Shown in pieces: positions 38,230 to 47,014 of a stretch of DNA of 64,000 bases (position 1 is the first letter of the stretch; the number at the start of each line of letters is the position of its first letter). This DNA comes from Bacteroidales bacterium (GTDB lineage: Bacteria > Bacteroidota > Bacteroidia > Bacteroidales > VadinHA17): contig JANTGF010000003.1 of NCBI GenBank assembly GCA_024763075.1, positions 37,045 to 101,044 on the forward strand. Direction: 5' to 3'. Below the pieces are notes generated by a model. It saw only the letters and a program-made list of their open reading frames with translations. It searched no databases and had not been told where the DNA came from. The position numbers were made by a program, and so were the translations under genes.

Positions 38230-39483
38230 TTATTCAACGTATTTTTTATAAATCACACTGGCATTATGTCCTCCAAATCCAAATGTGTTGCTCAATACTG
38301 CATTTACTTCTTTCTTTTCCGCTTTATTAGGAGTAAGGTGAAGTTTTTGATCCAGTAGGGGATCAATGTTTTTAAGATTAATGGTGGGAGGGATAATTCC
38401 TTTGGTCAGGGCTAACAGAGTAGCAATCGATTCAACTGCTCCGGCAGCTCCCAGCAAATGTCCGGTCATTGATTTGGTAGAGCTGATGTTCATTTTATAA
38501 GCATGTTCACCAAATATGTTCACAATTGCTTTTGCTTCGGAAAGATCACCCAGGGGTGTTGCTGTTCCGTGAACATTGATATAACCAATATCTTCCGGTT
38601 TAAGGTTTGCATCTTCCAGGGCATGTTTCATCACCAGTGTGGCTCCCAGTCCGTCAGGGTGAGGTGCTGTAAGATGATGTGCATCTGCACTCATCCCGTA
38701 ACCTGCAACCTCTGCATAAATCTTAGCTCCTCTTTTTTTAGCATGTTCGAGCTCTTCCAGGATGAGCGTTCCGGCCCCTTCTCCCATTACAAAACCATCG
38801 CGTGTGGCATCAAATGGCCTTGACGCAGTTTTGTATTCTTCATTGTTGGTAGATAAAGCCATCATGGCATTAAAACCACCCATCCCTATTTCATTGATGG
38901 TTGCTTCAGCACCTCCACTGATAAATATATCGGCCTTGCCAAGCCGCAAATAAGTAGTGGCATCAATAATGGTATTTGTTGAAGTAGCGCAAGCTGAAAC
39001 AATTCCGAAATTCGGACCCCGGAAATTATATTTCATGGAAATATGCCCGGCAGCAATATCAGCAATCATCTTTGGAATGAAAAAAGGACTTATGCGGGGG
39101 GTCCCGTCCCCCCTCACAAATCCTGCAATTTCATCATAGAATGTTTTTAAACCACCTATGCCCGAACCGAAAATAACACCCGCCCGGTCATGATCAAGGG
39201 AATCAAGATCTATTGCGGAATCTTTTATCGCTTCATCAACTGCAATAAGAGCCAGCTGGGCATAACGGTCAAGTTTACGAAGTTCTTTTCTGTCAAAATA
39301 GTCTTTGGTATCAAAGTTTTTTAGTTCACAGGCAAACCTGGTTTTAAACTTTTCAGCATTAAAATGAGTGATCCAGTCACTTCCACTTACTCCATTAGCA
39401 AGCCCGTCCCAGTACTCCTGTACAGAATTCCCGATTGGAGTAAGAGCTCCAAGTCCTGTTACAACTACACGCTTTAATTCCAT
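38230..39483 (-). CDS. fabF: 3-oxoacyl-ACP synthase II FabF
   Basis: 417 residues. FabF condenses malonyl-ACP with acyl-ACP in fatty acid elongation. The active-site Cys is in IVSACATSTN (about residue 163), the catalytic His residues in NVHGTATPLGD and STKSMTGHLLGAAGAVES, and the end NTFGFGGHNASVIYK is conserved. It forms an acpP-fabF-rnc operon with 21 bp to acpP. Confidence 0.97.
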   Translation of the reverse strand: MELKRVVVTGLGALTPIGNSVQEYWDGLANGVSGSDWITHFNAEKFKTRFACELKNFDTKDYFDRKELRKLDRYAQLALIAVDEAIKDSAIDLDSLDHDRAGVIFGSGIGGLKTFYDEIAGFVRGDGTPRISPFFIPKMIADIAAGHISMKYNFRGPNFGIVSACATSTNTIIDATTYLRLGKADIFISGGAEATINEIGMGGFNAMMALSTNNEEYKTASRPFDATRDGFVMGEGAGTLILEELEHAKKRGAKIYAEVAGYGMSADAHHLTAPHPDGLGATLVMKHALEDANLKPEDIGYINVHGTATPLGDLSEAKAIVNIFGEHAYKMNISSTKSMTGHLLGAAGAVESIATLLALTKGIIPPTINLKNIDPLLDQKLHLTPNKAEKKEVNAVLSNTFGFGGHNASVIYKKYVE

Positions 39484-39504
39484 AAAAACTATATGAGAAT
39501 AAAA

Positions 39505-39741
39505 CTATTTGGCGTTTTCTTCCAGATACTTAACGGCATCACCTACGGTCCCGATATTTTCGGCCTGGTCATCAGGAATACCAATGTTAAATTCTTTTTC
39601 GAATTCCATTATTAATTCAACTGTGTCAAGAGAATCAGCTCCTAAATCATTTGTGAAGCTAGCTTCGTTTGTTACTTCATTTTCATCAACACCTAATTTG
39701 TCAACGATAATGGCTTTTACTCTTGATGCAATGTCTGACAT
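39505..39741 (-). CDS. acpP: Acyl carrier protein AcpP
   Basis: 78 residues, acidic. The 4'-phosphopantetheine Ser is in [14 protein letters not shown]. It carries acyl chains for FabF encoded directly downstream. Divergent from purN. Confidence 0.98.
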   Translation of the reverse strand: MSDIASRVKAIIVDKLGVDENEVTNEASFTNDLGADSLDTVELIMEFEKEFNIGIPDDQAENIGTVGDAVKYLEENAK

Positions 39742-39785
39742 GATCTTAATTTTTAATTAATACTTTTGTTAATTGAAATATGGTG

Positions 39786-39817
39786 CAAAGAAATATATTT
39801 CAGTAATTATTTTCAAA
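39786..39817 (-). promoter_or_regulatory. Putative promoter of acpP-fabF-rnc
   Basis: Read on the minus strand: TTTG (39814-39817), 20 bp, then TTTCTTTG (39786-39793), close to TTTG-N20-TAnnTTTG with the A of the -7 element changed. Confidence 0.45.
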
Positions 39818-39866
39818 CAATTTTAATTTTTTTTGTGAATATTACAAGAAAACTAATGAAAATAGG

Positions 39867-39886
39867 TTTATTTTAGTTTATTTTAG
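39867..39886. repeat. Tandem 10-bp repeat between acpP and purN
   Basis: TTTATTTTAG occurs twice head to tail (39867-39876, 39877-39886), 31 bp upstream of the purN ATG. One helical turn per copy; may be a regulator site or simply an AT-rich promoter upstream element. Confidence 0.4.
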
Positions 39887-39916
39887 TAACTTTTTAATAC
39901 ATTTAATTACTTATAT

Positions 39917-40486
39917 ATGAGTAAAGTAGTAATATTTGCTTCAGGTTCCGGAACCAATGCAGAAAAAGTGATAGAATATTTGAACAAATCAGTCGAAAAA
40001 AAAGTTTGTGCTGTTTTTTGCAATAAGGAAAATGCGGGTGTGATTGCCCGGTCAGAAAGCCTGAATGTACCTGTTTATGTGTTTAACCGGACAGATTTCT
40101 ATGATACGGGAAGGGTAGGGGAACTTCTTGAAAAGGAGGCCCCTGACATGATTGTTCTTGCCGGATTTTTGTGGCTGGTGCCCGGTGAAATGATAAAAAA
40201 ATATAAGGGACGGATTATTAACATTCACCCTGCCTTATTACCAAAATATGGTGGAAAGGGGATGTATGGAATGCATGTCCATAAAGCTGTCATTGAAAAC
40301 GGGGAAAAGGAGTCCGGGATTAGTATTCATTATGTCAATGAAAATTACGATGAAGGAGATATAATTTTTCAGGCAACATGCAGGGTAGATCCGGATGATA
40401 CGCCGGAAAGCCTTGCCCAAAAAATCCATTTGTTGGAACACCGGCATTTTCCTGAGTTGATCAGTAAATTGTTGGATAAAATTTAG
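39917..40486 (+). CDS. purN: Phosphoribosylglycinamide formyltransferase PurN
   Basis: 189 residues. PurN transfers a formyl group from 10-formyl-THF to GAR in purine synthesis. IFASGSGTNAEKVIEYL is the substrate-binding start. NIHPALLPKYGGKGMYGMHVHKA contains the catalytic Asn-x-His, and SGISIHYVNENYDEGDII supplies the catalytic Asp. Divergent from acpP, the order common in Bacteroidota. Confidence 0.97.
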   Translation: MSKVVIFASGSGTNAEKVIEYLNKSVEKKVCAVFCNKENAGVIARSESLNVPVYVFNRTDFYDTGRVGELLEKEAPDMIVLAGFLWLVPGEMIKKYKGRIINIHPALLPKYGGKGMYGMHVHKAVIENGEKESGISIHYVNENYDEGDIIFQATCRVDPDDTPESLAQKIHLLEHRHFPELISKLLDKI

Positions 40487-40680
40487 AATTACTGGTATTT
40501 AAGTCTGAGTCAAAATACTATGGTATTATTATTTCATTTCGAAGCTTACCTGCCGGCCTTGCTCTGCCATAGCTATGCGAAGGCGATGCAGGAAGGGAAG
40601 TATGACTGAGAAATCTAGGAGTTGAAGCAGATTTCTCACCATCGTACCTCAGGTTCAAAATGTACAGACTATATATGACC

Positions 40681-40703
40681 TTGACTCGTCCTGATTTTTG
40701 TTT
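40681..40703 (+). repeat. Dispersed 23-bp repeat, copy 2
   Basis: Identical to 397-419. This copy also lies between convergent genes (purN and the M23 peptidase). The surrounding 240 bp has no gene and contains a GC-rich imperfect palindrome near 40550-40600 (CCTGCCGG... to GCAGGAAGG). Confidence 0.6.
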
Positions 40704-40728
40704 TCCATTTCTTGTTTCCTGGATTTTT

Positions 40729-41967
40729 TTACTTTATATCATCCAGCAAACTGATCATTACCCGGCTGATTTTGCGGTATTCCGGCATGTTTTCTTCACT
40801 AACCGGTTTAACCGGGGGAGCTTTCATCTTCAGAGGATCGATAGGATGGCCGTTTTTATAAACACGGAAATCAAGATGAGGCCCGGTTGCCAGGCCCGAC
40901 ATGCCTACATAACCAACAATATCACCCTGTTTTACATATTTGCCAGGTGTCATACCTTTACCATATCTTGACAAATGCATATAGGTAGTGGTGTAAACAC
41001 TATTATGTTTTACCTTAACCATCCGGCCACCTCCACCAGACCATTTTACCGCAATTACTTTTCCGTCACCAATGGTATGAACAGGTGTTCCTGTCGGGGC
41101 TGCATAATCTACCCCGTGATGCGGGCGGCGGATTTTCAGTACCGGATGATAACGGCTGTTGGAATATCTGGAACTAATCCTGGAATAGCGCAAAGGCGCT
41201 TTTAAAAATGCTTTTCTCAGGCTTGCACCATCCTGGTCATAATAATCCTCCCGTCCGTCCTGAATGAAAGGAATGGCATAAAAATCTTCACCCGCATGAT
41301 GAAAATATGCGGCAAGAATTCTATTTATTCCAATGGACAGGGTATCCACAAATTGTTCATCGTAAATGATCTTATAGGAATCACCCTTTTGTATGCCAAA
41401 AAAATCAATAGTCCAGGCAAAAATATCGGAAAGCTCAATAGCCAGGACCGGATTGTATTTTTTTTCTTTCATGGAAAGCCATAAAGATGATTCTATAATA
41501 CCGGAAGCCGTTTTCAAATCTGAATGAACTTCCCTTTTTTCATGACTGACATTTGGAGAATCTCCGAAATCAAAAATAAAATAATCAATGGGATTATCAA
41601 TATACACAAAATACCGTACCGTTTCAACGCTATCTTTTTGGCTAAATACAATGTATTTATTTCCCAGTTTTACTTTTCTGAAATCAAAGGTATCCCCTGA
41701 GTTATCAATAATTGTTTGTATTTTATGATAAGGAATGTCAAGTTTTGACAGAATTACAGCCAGTGTCTGGTTTCTTCTTACCTTTCCCTTTGTAATATTG
41801 AAGGAATCGATTTCAATCCCATAAAGCTTTTTTACCGGAGCAGGGATGATAGTGTCCTGTATGATGGTTTCTTCTTCCGTACCGGAAGGTTTTTCTTTAC
41901 AGGAAAAGAAAGACAAAGTACTGATAATAATAAGAAAAGATATTAGGGTGAACTTATTTTTATGCAT
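40729..41967 (-). CDS. M23 (LytM) peptidase lipoprotein
   Basis: 412 residues from ATG 41967, which gives a lipoprotein signal (FLIIISTLSFFSC, Cys about residue 24). Middle part about 30-290 has two LysM-like or OapA-like strand regions (KGKVRRNQTLAVILSKLDI). The C-terminal LytM domain has HHGVDYAAPTGTPV and MHLSRYGKGMTPG with GPHLDFRVYKNG, the metal ligands H-x-x-x-D and H-x-D in active form. It would cut peptidoglycan cross-links in the periplasm. The frame is open to 42051 across the leuS 3' end, but that start lacks a signal. Confidence 0.9.
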   Translation of the reverse strand: MHKNKFTLISFLIIISTLSFFSCKEKPSGTEEETIIQDTIIPAPVKKLYGIEIDSFNITKGKVRRNQTLAVILSKLDIPYHKIQTIIDNSGDTFDFRKVKLGNKYIVFSQKDSVETVRYFVYIDNPIDYFIFDFGDSPNVSHEKREVHSDLKTASGIIESSLWLSMKEKKYNPVLAIELSDIFAWTIDFFGIQKGDSYKIIYDEQFVDTLSIGINRILAAYFHHAGEDFYAIPFIQDGREDYYDQDGASLRKAFLKAPLRYSRISSRYSNSRYHPVLKIRRPHHGVDYAAPTGTPVHTIGDGKVIAVKWSGGGGRMVKVKHNSVYTTTYMHLSRYGKGMTPGKYVKQGDIVGYVGMSGLATGPHLDFRVYKNGHPIDPLKMKAPPVKPVSEENMPEYRKISRVMISLLDDIK

Positions 41968-41978
41968 TGATTTTTCCT

Positions 41979-44900
41979 TTATCGGATAACTATATTTACA
42001 ATTTTGCCGGGAACAACAATGGTCTTTATAAGTTTTTTCCCTTCCAGCCATTTTTGAGTTTTCTCATTTTTGAGGACTTCTTCTTCGATGGCTTTTTTAT
42101 CCAGTCCTGCAGGAAGGGGAATTTTAAACCTCATTTTCCCGTTGAAAGATATTGGATATTCAACGCTTTCTTCTCTTAAATATTGCTTGTCAACCTGAGG
42201 AAATGCAGTATTACTGATTCCACCTTTGTGCCCCAGCTTCTCCCACAGTTCTTCACAGATATGCGGTGCAAAAGATGCCATGGAAATCACCAGTTTTTCC
42301 ATTACCTCACGGTTATTTGACTTTATCTCATTAAGTTCATTAACGCAGATCATAAAAGTACTGACAGCTGTATTAAAGGAGAAACGCTCAATGTCTTTTC
42401 CAATTTTATCAATGGCTTTATTGATAATGGTTTGCTCCTTTTCCGAAGGAGGAGCATCATTCACCGAAAAATGCTCTCCACCGGGAAAAAACAAACGCCA
42501 GAATTTTCTGAAAAATCTGGAGACTCCCTCAATCCCGTTTGTGTCCCATGGTTTGGATTGTTCAACCGGACCCAGGAACATCTCATACATGCGCAGGGTG
42601 TCCGCTCCGTATTTTTCGATGAGTTCATCAGGGTTTTGTACGTTGTGTTTGGATTTTGACATCTTCTCAATTTCCCAGCCACAGATATACTTCCCTTCTT
42701 CAAAAATGAATTCTGCATTTTTATATTCCGGACGCCACTTTTTAAACGCTTCAACGTCGAGTACATCATTATGTACCATTGAGATGTCAACATGCAGAGG
42801 CGTTGAAAAAAGTTTTCTGTCTTTAATGTTTTTGGAAACAAACAAGGGTTTCAATTCCCTTACCTTATGATTATCGAAAATTACCTGTTTCTGCGAATCT
42901 TCAATTGCTTTTTGCGTTTCTTCTATAATTGTATCATTTATATTAATGATGTCGGCAATGGGAAGCAAAAGGAGTTTCTTATTGGTGGTTTTAATATATT
43001 TCTTGTAGTGTGATTCCAGTTTCTCAAGTTTCGCCTGACTTTTAATCTCAATGATCAGGTTTGCTTCTTTATTGTAAAAGTCAAATTTTCGGTTTCCATC
43101 TCTGTAATTCCGGATGAATTTATCTTTACTCCCTATCTTCTTAATATGTTCCCAGAGTAAATACTCTGCGTATTTTTCAAGATTTACCCTGTAAACAAAG
43201 CTGGAACGACCCTGGATTTTGCCCTGGTTAATTAATTTTTTAAAGGGCTCATCCTCACATGCAAGGCCCAGATCGAATAAGAATTTATTCCAGAACCGGG
43301 AGTATAGTAAATGACCTGTGGCATGTTCATCCCCACCCACATACAGGTCCACATCCCGCCAGTATTCATTGGCTTCTTTTGAGAAGTATTCTTTGTCATT
43401 ATGCGGATCCATATATCTGAGATAATATGCACTGGAACCGGCAAATCCCGGCATGGTACCGGTTTCCAGAGGGTATCCTTCTTTGGTCTTCCAGTTTTTT
43501 GCACGGGCAAGGGGTGGCTCTCCGGCTTCGGTAGGCAGATATTTATCTACTTCCGGTAATTCCAGCGGGAGGTCTTTTTCATCCAAAGTGTAAGGAATGC
43601 CATTTTTATAATAAACTGGAAAAGGTTCTCCCCAATACCTCTGGCGGCTGAAAATAGCATCCCTCAGACGGAAGTTAATTTTCCCCTGGCCAATTCCTTT
43701 TTCCTCCAGCCAGCTGATCATTGTTTGAATGGCTGTTTTTACTTCCATTCCGGTGATAAAACCGGAGTTGATCATCAGGCCGTCTTTTGAGTCATAGGAT
43801 TCTTCCCAGCCTGCCGGATCTGCAGGTTCCTCCCCTTTTTTAACCACTACCTGAATAACAGGCAGACCAAAGTGACGGGCAAATGCAAAGTCCCGGCTAT
43901 CGTGACCTGGAACTGCCATGATGGCACCGGTGCCATATCCTGCCAGTACATAATCTGCCACCCAGATGGGGATCCGGGCATTGTTCACAGGATTAATGGC
44001 AAAGGCTCCGGTAAATTCACCGGTAATGCTTTTTACATCGGCTATCCGGTCTCTTTCCGAACGGTTTTTTGCCCAGTGAACATATCTTTCAATACTTTCA
44101 ACCCTGTCCTTTGTGGTTATTCCGGCCACCAGTTCATGCTCGGGAGCCAGCACCATATAAGTGGCACCCCACAGTGTATCCGGGCGGGTAGTAAAAACTT
44201 CAATTTTATTTTCAGAATTTTCAACTGAAAACAAAACACTGCTTCCTTCCGACCGGCCAATCCAGTTCCGCTGGATTTCTTTCAGGGAATCACTCCAGTT
44301 GATGGTATCCAGCCCGTCCAGCAAGCGCTGGGCATAAGCAGTAATACGCAACAGCCATTGCTTCATCAGTTTCCGTTCTACCGGATGTCCTCCTCTTTCG
44401 GAGTAACCGTCCTTTACCTCATCATTGGCAAGTACGGTACCCAGCTCCGGGCACCAGTTTACCATGGTATCAGAAAGATGGGCCAGGCGATAGTTCATCA
44501 GTACCTCCTGCTGTTCCTTTTTACTCATGGCTTTCCATTCATCTGCAGTAAATGGGCTTATTTCATCACAGGCTGCATCAATTCCGGCATTTCCTTCTTT
44601 CTCAAAGGCATCAATCAGGGACTGAATATTTTCAGCTTTTTGGGTTTCATTATTGAACCAGGAGTTGAACAACTGAATAAATGTCCACTGGGTCCATTTG
44701 TAATATTTGGGGTCACAGGTTACCACCTCACGGTCCCAGTCAAATGAGAACCCGATTTTATCCATTTGTTCCTTATACCGGTCGATGTTTTTATAGGTGG
44801 TAATGGCAGGATGAGTTCCGGTTTGAATGGCATATTGCTCAGCAGGCAGTCCGTAGGCATCAAATCCCATAGGGTGCAGTACATTGAATCCCTTATGTCT

Positions 44901-45095
44901 TTTAAAACGGGCATAAATATCAGAAGCAATGTAACCCAGGGGATGACCTACATGCAATCCGGCACCTGAAGGGTAGGGAAACATATCCAGTACATAATAT
45001 TTGGGTTTGGAGGGATCCTCCACTGCACTGAAAGTTTTATTCTCCTTCCAGTATTGCTGCCATTTTTTTTCAATATCGGTAAAACAGTAATTCAT
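41979..45095 (-). CDS. leuS: Leucyl-tRNA synthetase with a nuclease-like insertion
   Basis: 1038 residues; Bacteroidota LeuRS usually has about 920-950. It charges tRNA-Leu with editing. HVGHPLGY is the HIGH-type motif (about 48), the editing domain has [27 protein letters not shown] follows, and the KMSKS loop is near residue 811. Between the catalytic core and KMSKS, residues about 639-749 (42849-43181) interrupt the usual sequence, right after SSFVYRVN and before [19 protein letters not shown]. The insert has [19 protein letters not shown], a D...E-x-K pattern like DUF559/VSR nucleases. All synthetase motifs are intact and the frame is open, so it is probably active. Confidence 0.95.
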   Translation of the reverse strand: MNYCFTDIEKKWQQYWKENKTFSAVEDPSKPKYYVLDMFPYPSGAGLHVGHPLGYIASDIYARFKRHKGFNVLHPMGFDAYGLPAEQYAIQTGTHPAITTYKNIDRYKEQMDKIGFSFDWDREVVTCDPKYYKWTQWTFIQLFNSWFNNETQKAENIQSLIDAFEKEGNAGIDAACDEISPFTADEWKAMSKKEQQEVLMNYRLAHLSDTMVNWCPELGTVLANDEVKDGYSERGGHPVERKLMKQWLLRITAYAQRLLDGLDTINWSDSLKEIQRNWIGRSEGSSVLFSVENSENKIEVFTTRPDTLWGATYMVLAPEHELVAGITTKDRVESIERYVHWAKNRSERDRIADVKSITGEFTGAFAINPVNNARIPIWVADYVLAGYGTGAIMAVPGHDSRDFAFARHFGLPVIQVVVKKGEEPADPAGWEESYDSKDGLMINSGFITGMEVKTAIQTMISWLEEKGIGQGKINFRLRDAIFSRQRYWGEPFPVYYKNGIPYTLDEKDLPLELPEVDKYLPTEAGEPPLARAKNWKTKEGYPLETGTMPGFAGSSAYYLRYMDPHNDKEYFSKEANEYWRDVDLYVGGDEHATGHLLYSRFWNKFLFDLGLACEDEPFKKLINQGKIQGRSSFVYRVNLEKYAEYLLWEHIKKIGSKDKFIRNYRDGNRKFDFYNKEANLIIEIKSQAKLEKLESHYKKYIKTTNKKLLLLPIADIININDTIIEETQKAIEDSQKQVIFDNHKVRELKPLFVSKNIKDRKLFSTPLHVDISMVHNDVLDVEAFKKWRPEYKNAEFIFEEGKYICGWEIEKMSKSKHNVQNPDELIEKYGADTLRMYEMFLGPVEQSKPWDTNGIEGVSRFFRKFWRLFFPGGEHFSVNDAPPSEKEQTIINKAIDKIGKDIERFSFNTAVSTFMICVNELNEIKSNNREVMEKLVISMASFAPHICEELWEKLGHKGGISNTAFPQVDKQYLREESVEYPISFNGKMRFKIPLPAGLDKKAIEEEVLKNEKTQKWLEGKKLIKTIVVPGKIVNIVIR
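42849..43181 (-). other. In-frame DUF559/PD-(D/E)XK-like domain inside leuS
   Basis: About 111 codons. Order: [17 protein letters not shown] (helix as in DUF559 'LLW..L'), a basic turn (RNYRDGNRK), then [16 protein letters not shown] with candidate catalytic Asp, Glu and Lys, a helix ([18 protein letters not shown]), and a final helix ([13 protein letters not shown]). Removing it leaves about 927 residues, the normal LeuRS size. Its base composition looks more AT-rich than the flanks by eye. It sits where the leucine-specific domain varies between bacteria. Confidence 0.6.
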
Positions 45096-45245
45096 TTTTA
45101 GCCAAATTATTGGGTATAAAAACTTAAAGCTGCGAAATTAGAAAAACTTTGCGATAAATAGCTGAATTCATATAGCTGAATTGATAAAACCGGCATTCGG
45201 GCAATCAATTATTTAATATTTTTCAGGGAAGATCATAATTTTTCG

Positions 45246-45253
45246 TAATTTTG
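45246..45253 (+). promoter_or_regulatory. -7 promoter element for tRNA-Arg
   Basis: TAATTTTG matches TAnnTTTG and ends 14 bp before the tRNA 5' end. Confidence 0.5.
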
Positions 45254-45267
45254 CAAGCCAATTTATT

Positions 45268-45341
45268 GGTCCCGTAGTTCAGCTGAATAGAACGTCAGAT
45301 TCCGGTTCTGAAGGTCGTGGGTTTGAATCCCGCCGGGATCA
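45268..45341 (+). tRNA. tRNA-Arg (anticodon CCG)
   Basis: A 74-nt cloverleaf. Acceptor GGTCCCG pairs with CGGGATC, discriminator A at 45341, no encoded CCA. Anticodon stem TCAGA/TCTGA with loop TTCCGGT gives anticodon CCG for codon CGG. T arm GTGGG-TTTGAAT-CCCGC. D arm includes AGTTCAGCTGAATAGAAC. Confidence 0.93.
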
Positions 45342-45355
45342 CAAAGCAAAAAAAG

Positions 45356-45377
45356 CCTCCCGAAGGGAGGTTTTTTT
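45356..45377 (+). terminator. Intrinsic terminator of the tRNA-Arg transcript
   Basis: CCTCCC-GAA-GGGAGG followed by TTTTTTT, 14 bp after the tRNA. Confidence 0.85.
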
Positions 45378-45393
45378 ATGGCCGGCCCCAAAA

Positions 45394-45418
45394 AGAACTT
45401 GTTCTTTGAAGGGGCAGG
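45394..45418 (+). repeat. 25-bp direct repeat, copy 1
   Basis: AGAACTTGTTCTTTGAAGGG followed by GCAGG. Identical to 45539-45563. It includes the palindrome AAGAACTTGTTCTT-like core of the long hairpin. Confidence 0.7.
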
Positions 45419-45431
45419 CCATAAAAAAATA

Positions 45432-45453
45432 CCAGCGAAGCTGGCTTTTTTTT
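45432..45453. terminator. Second, bidirectional terminator hairpin
   Basis: CCAGC-GAA-GCTGG with C then T8 on the plus strand, and TATTTTTTTA on the minus strand side, so it can end the tlpA-like transcript from the right as well. Confidence 0.65.
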
Positions 45454-45538
45454 GCTTTGTAGCGCCCCCCCTCTGGGATCACGGAAACAGACGGAGGAAG
45501 TTTCCGTAATCCCTACCGGAATTTATAATAGGGTATTT

Positions 45539-45563
45539 AGAACTTGTTCTTTGAAGGGGCAGG
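45539..45563 (+). repeat. 25-bp direct repeat, copy 2
   Basis: Identical to 45394-45418. Confidence 0.7.
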
Positions 45564-45702
45564 TGAGGCCCGTATAGCCTGTCCCCATTATCTCATGAGG
45601 ACACAATGGCGGCGCCTATGCTGAAGCTTTAGTGCAGGCATGTGATAGATTCTCTCCGTCTGTGCTTTCTGGCGGCGCAGCCTACTCGATTAGCAACTGG
45701 CG

Positions 45703-46695
45703 TTATTTCAATAGTTCTTTTAGTTTCTTATTAAGTTCCTCTCCTCTCAAATTTCGACCGATTATAACTCCGTTTTCTGCAATCAGAAAATTGTCAGGAA
45801 TGCCATTAACGCCATAAATTAATGATGCTTCATTTTCATTTCCCTTCAGATCGCTAACGTGTTCCCAATTTAGACTATCTTCTTCAATCGCACTTATCCA
45901 ACTATTTTTATTATTGTCCAAGGAAACGGCAAATATTTCAAATCCTTTTGGATTAAATTCTTTGTAGGTTTTAATGAGATTTGGATTTTCTTTACGACAG
46001 GGTCCACACCATGAAGCCCAAAATTCTAAAAGAACAACTTTGCCATTAACTTCTGACAGCTTTTTAAAACTTCCGTTTTGATTTGACATTTCAAAGTCAA
46101 CATATTGTTCTCCAATTTTTGGTTCCTTGTTCAGCTCAATGTATCTTTCAATTTTTCGTCCATAATAAGATTCCTTATTTTCTTTAGAGAATTGGTCAAA
46201 CAACACTTTAGTCTTTTCTTTTCCCCAAGTTGTTGAGTAAATCGAAAGAATGTTTGCGCTAACAATACTATTAGGGTGTCCTTTAACATATTCCATTTCC
46301 TTTATTAATCTTTCTTTTCTTGGTAGTGAATCGATTTCTCGATATAAGGCTTGACTTAATAATTCACTTTTTGAACCTGTGATATTGGCACTTTTGAAAT
46401 CTGTGTCGATTGCCTTAAAAGTCATGGATTTGTTTTCTGCCCAAAATGATGTGTAATTCGAATAATCTTTGGTGTGAATATAAAGTCGTATTGGTGACCA
46501 GGGTAATTGAGTATTAAATTGAAAAGAATTGTCTTCGATTTTTGTTGAATCTAATTTTTTATTATTCAAATTTAGATATAAAAATGTACCATTTTCAATT
46601 GAGTTTACCGTCCCATTTAAAGAAAATCTGGTTTGTGGTTTTTCACTACAAGAGAATGCAATTAAAGCTGTAATTCCTAAGATTAATTTTTTCAT
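45703..46695 (-). CDS. TlpA-like thioredoxin lipoprotein with DUF4369-like N-terminus
   Basis: 330 residues from ATG 46695; the frame is open upstream but lacks a signal there. A lipoprotein signal (LILGITALIAFSC) is followed by a beta-rich domain (FSLNGTVNSIENGTFLYLNL) of the DUF4369 type and a helical middle. The redoxin domain has LLEFWASWCGPCRKEN with the active CxxC, then FAVSLDNNKNSWI and the cis-Pro region GVNGIPDNFLI. It should act in the periplasm in disulfide reduction. The DNA looks AT-richer than leuS and the nan genes (by eye), so recent transfer is possible. Confidence 0.9.
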   Translation of the reverse strand: MKKLILGITALIAFSCSEKPQTRFSLNGTVNSIENGTFLYLNLNNKKLDSTKIEDNSFQFNTQLPWSPIRLYIHTKDYSNYTSFWAENKSMTFKAIDTDFKSANITGSKSELLSQALYREIDSLPRKERLIKEMEYVKGHPNSIVSANILSIYSTTWGKEKTKVLFDQFSKENKESYYGRKIERYIELNKEPKIGEQYVDFEMSNQNGSFKKLSEVNGKVVLLEFWASWCGPCRKENPNLIKTYKEFNPKGFEIFAVSLDNNKNSWISAIEEDSLNWEHVSDLKGNENEASLIYGVNGIPDNFLIAENGVIIGRNLRGEELNKKLKELLK

Positions 46696-46732
46696 TGATT
46701 TTTGTTTTTGCTTGTTGCCAACGGCAGTCTGT

Positions 46733-47014
46733 CTAAAAACCTTCGGATTCATTAAATTTTGGTTGAATGTAGTAAATTTTAAGAGGGATTAAGCAATCGT
46801 TTGGATTTTGATAGGGGAAATTGCCAGGAAAATATAATAGCGTAAACTGGCTTATTTTAAGCCATATCACCCTAAATATATTGATTATAAGAAAAATAGC
46901 AGTTTCCATATATTCTTTCATCTTTTCTTTTCCAGGGGTGCTCCAGGATTGCCTGTCGTTTCCTGTATTATTCTTTGTTGTTCTCAATTCTTTCTTTATT
47001 CCAGCGTTTTCCAT
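46733..47014 (-). CDS. Possible small ORF overlapping the symporter stop
   Basis: 93 codons starting inside the last codons of the symporter gene in another frame (ATG at 47014, symporter stop at 46996). It has one hydrophobic stretch (METAIFLIINIFRVIWLKI). No family is recognised. The overlap could allow translational coupling, but the reading could also be chance in a gene-free 300-bp interval. Confidence 0.25.
   Translation of the reverse strand: MENAGIKKELRTTKNNTGNDRQSWSTPGKEKMKEYMETAIFLIINIFRVIWLKISQFTLLYFPGNFPYQNPNDCLIPLKIYYIQPKFNESEGF

Larger units (their letters stand above)
45342..45702. other. Structured non-coding region downstream of tRNA-Arg
   Basis: No gene is supported. The 360 bp hold at least five hairpins: two intrinsic terminators (45356-45377 and 45432-45453), a long imperfect palindrome around AAAGAACTTGTTCTTT (about 45379-45422), GGGATCACGGAAAC/GTTTCCGTAATCCC (45475-45513), and GGGGCAGG/CCTGTCCCC (45556-45587). 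AAAGCAAAAAAAGCC (45345-45358 region) is inverted at 45443-45458. A 25-bp direct repeat lies at 45394-45418 and 45539-45563. Confidence 0.6.

Noticed and set aside
43872..44228. 118-codon plus-strand frame inside leuS
   Set aside because: Antisense shadow of the conserved leuS coding sequence.
45335..45482. GGGATCAC repeat of the tRNA 3' end as attachment sites of an integrated element
   Set aside because: Only 8 bp are shared and no integrase or cargo lies between; chance is likely.
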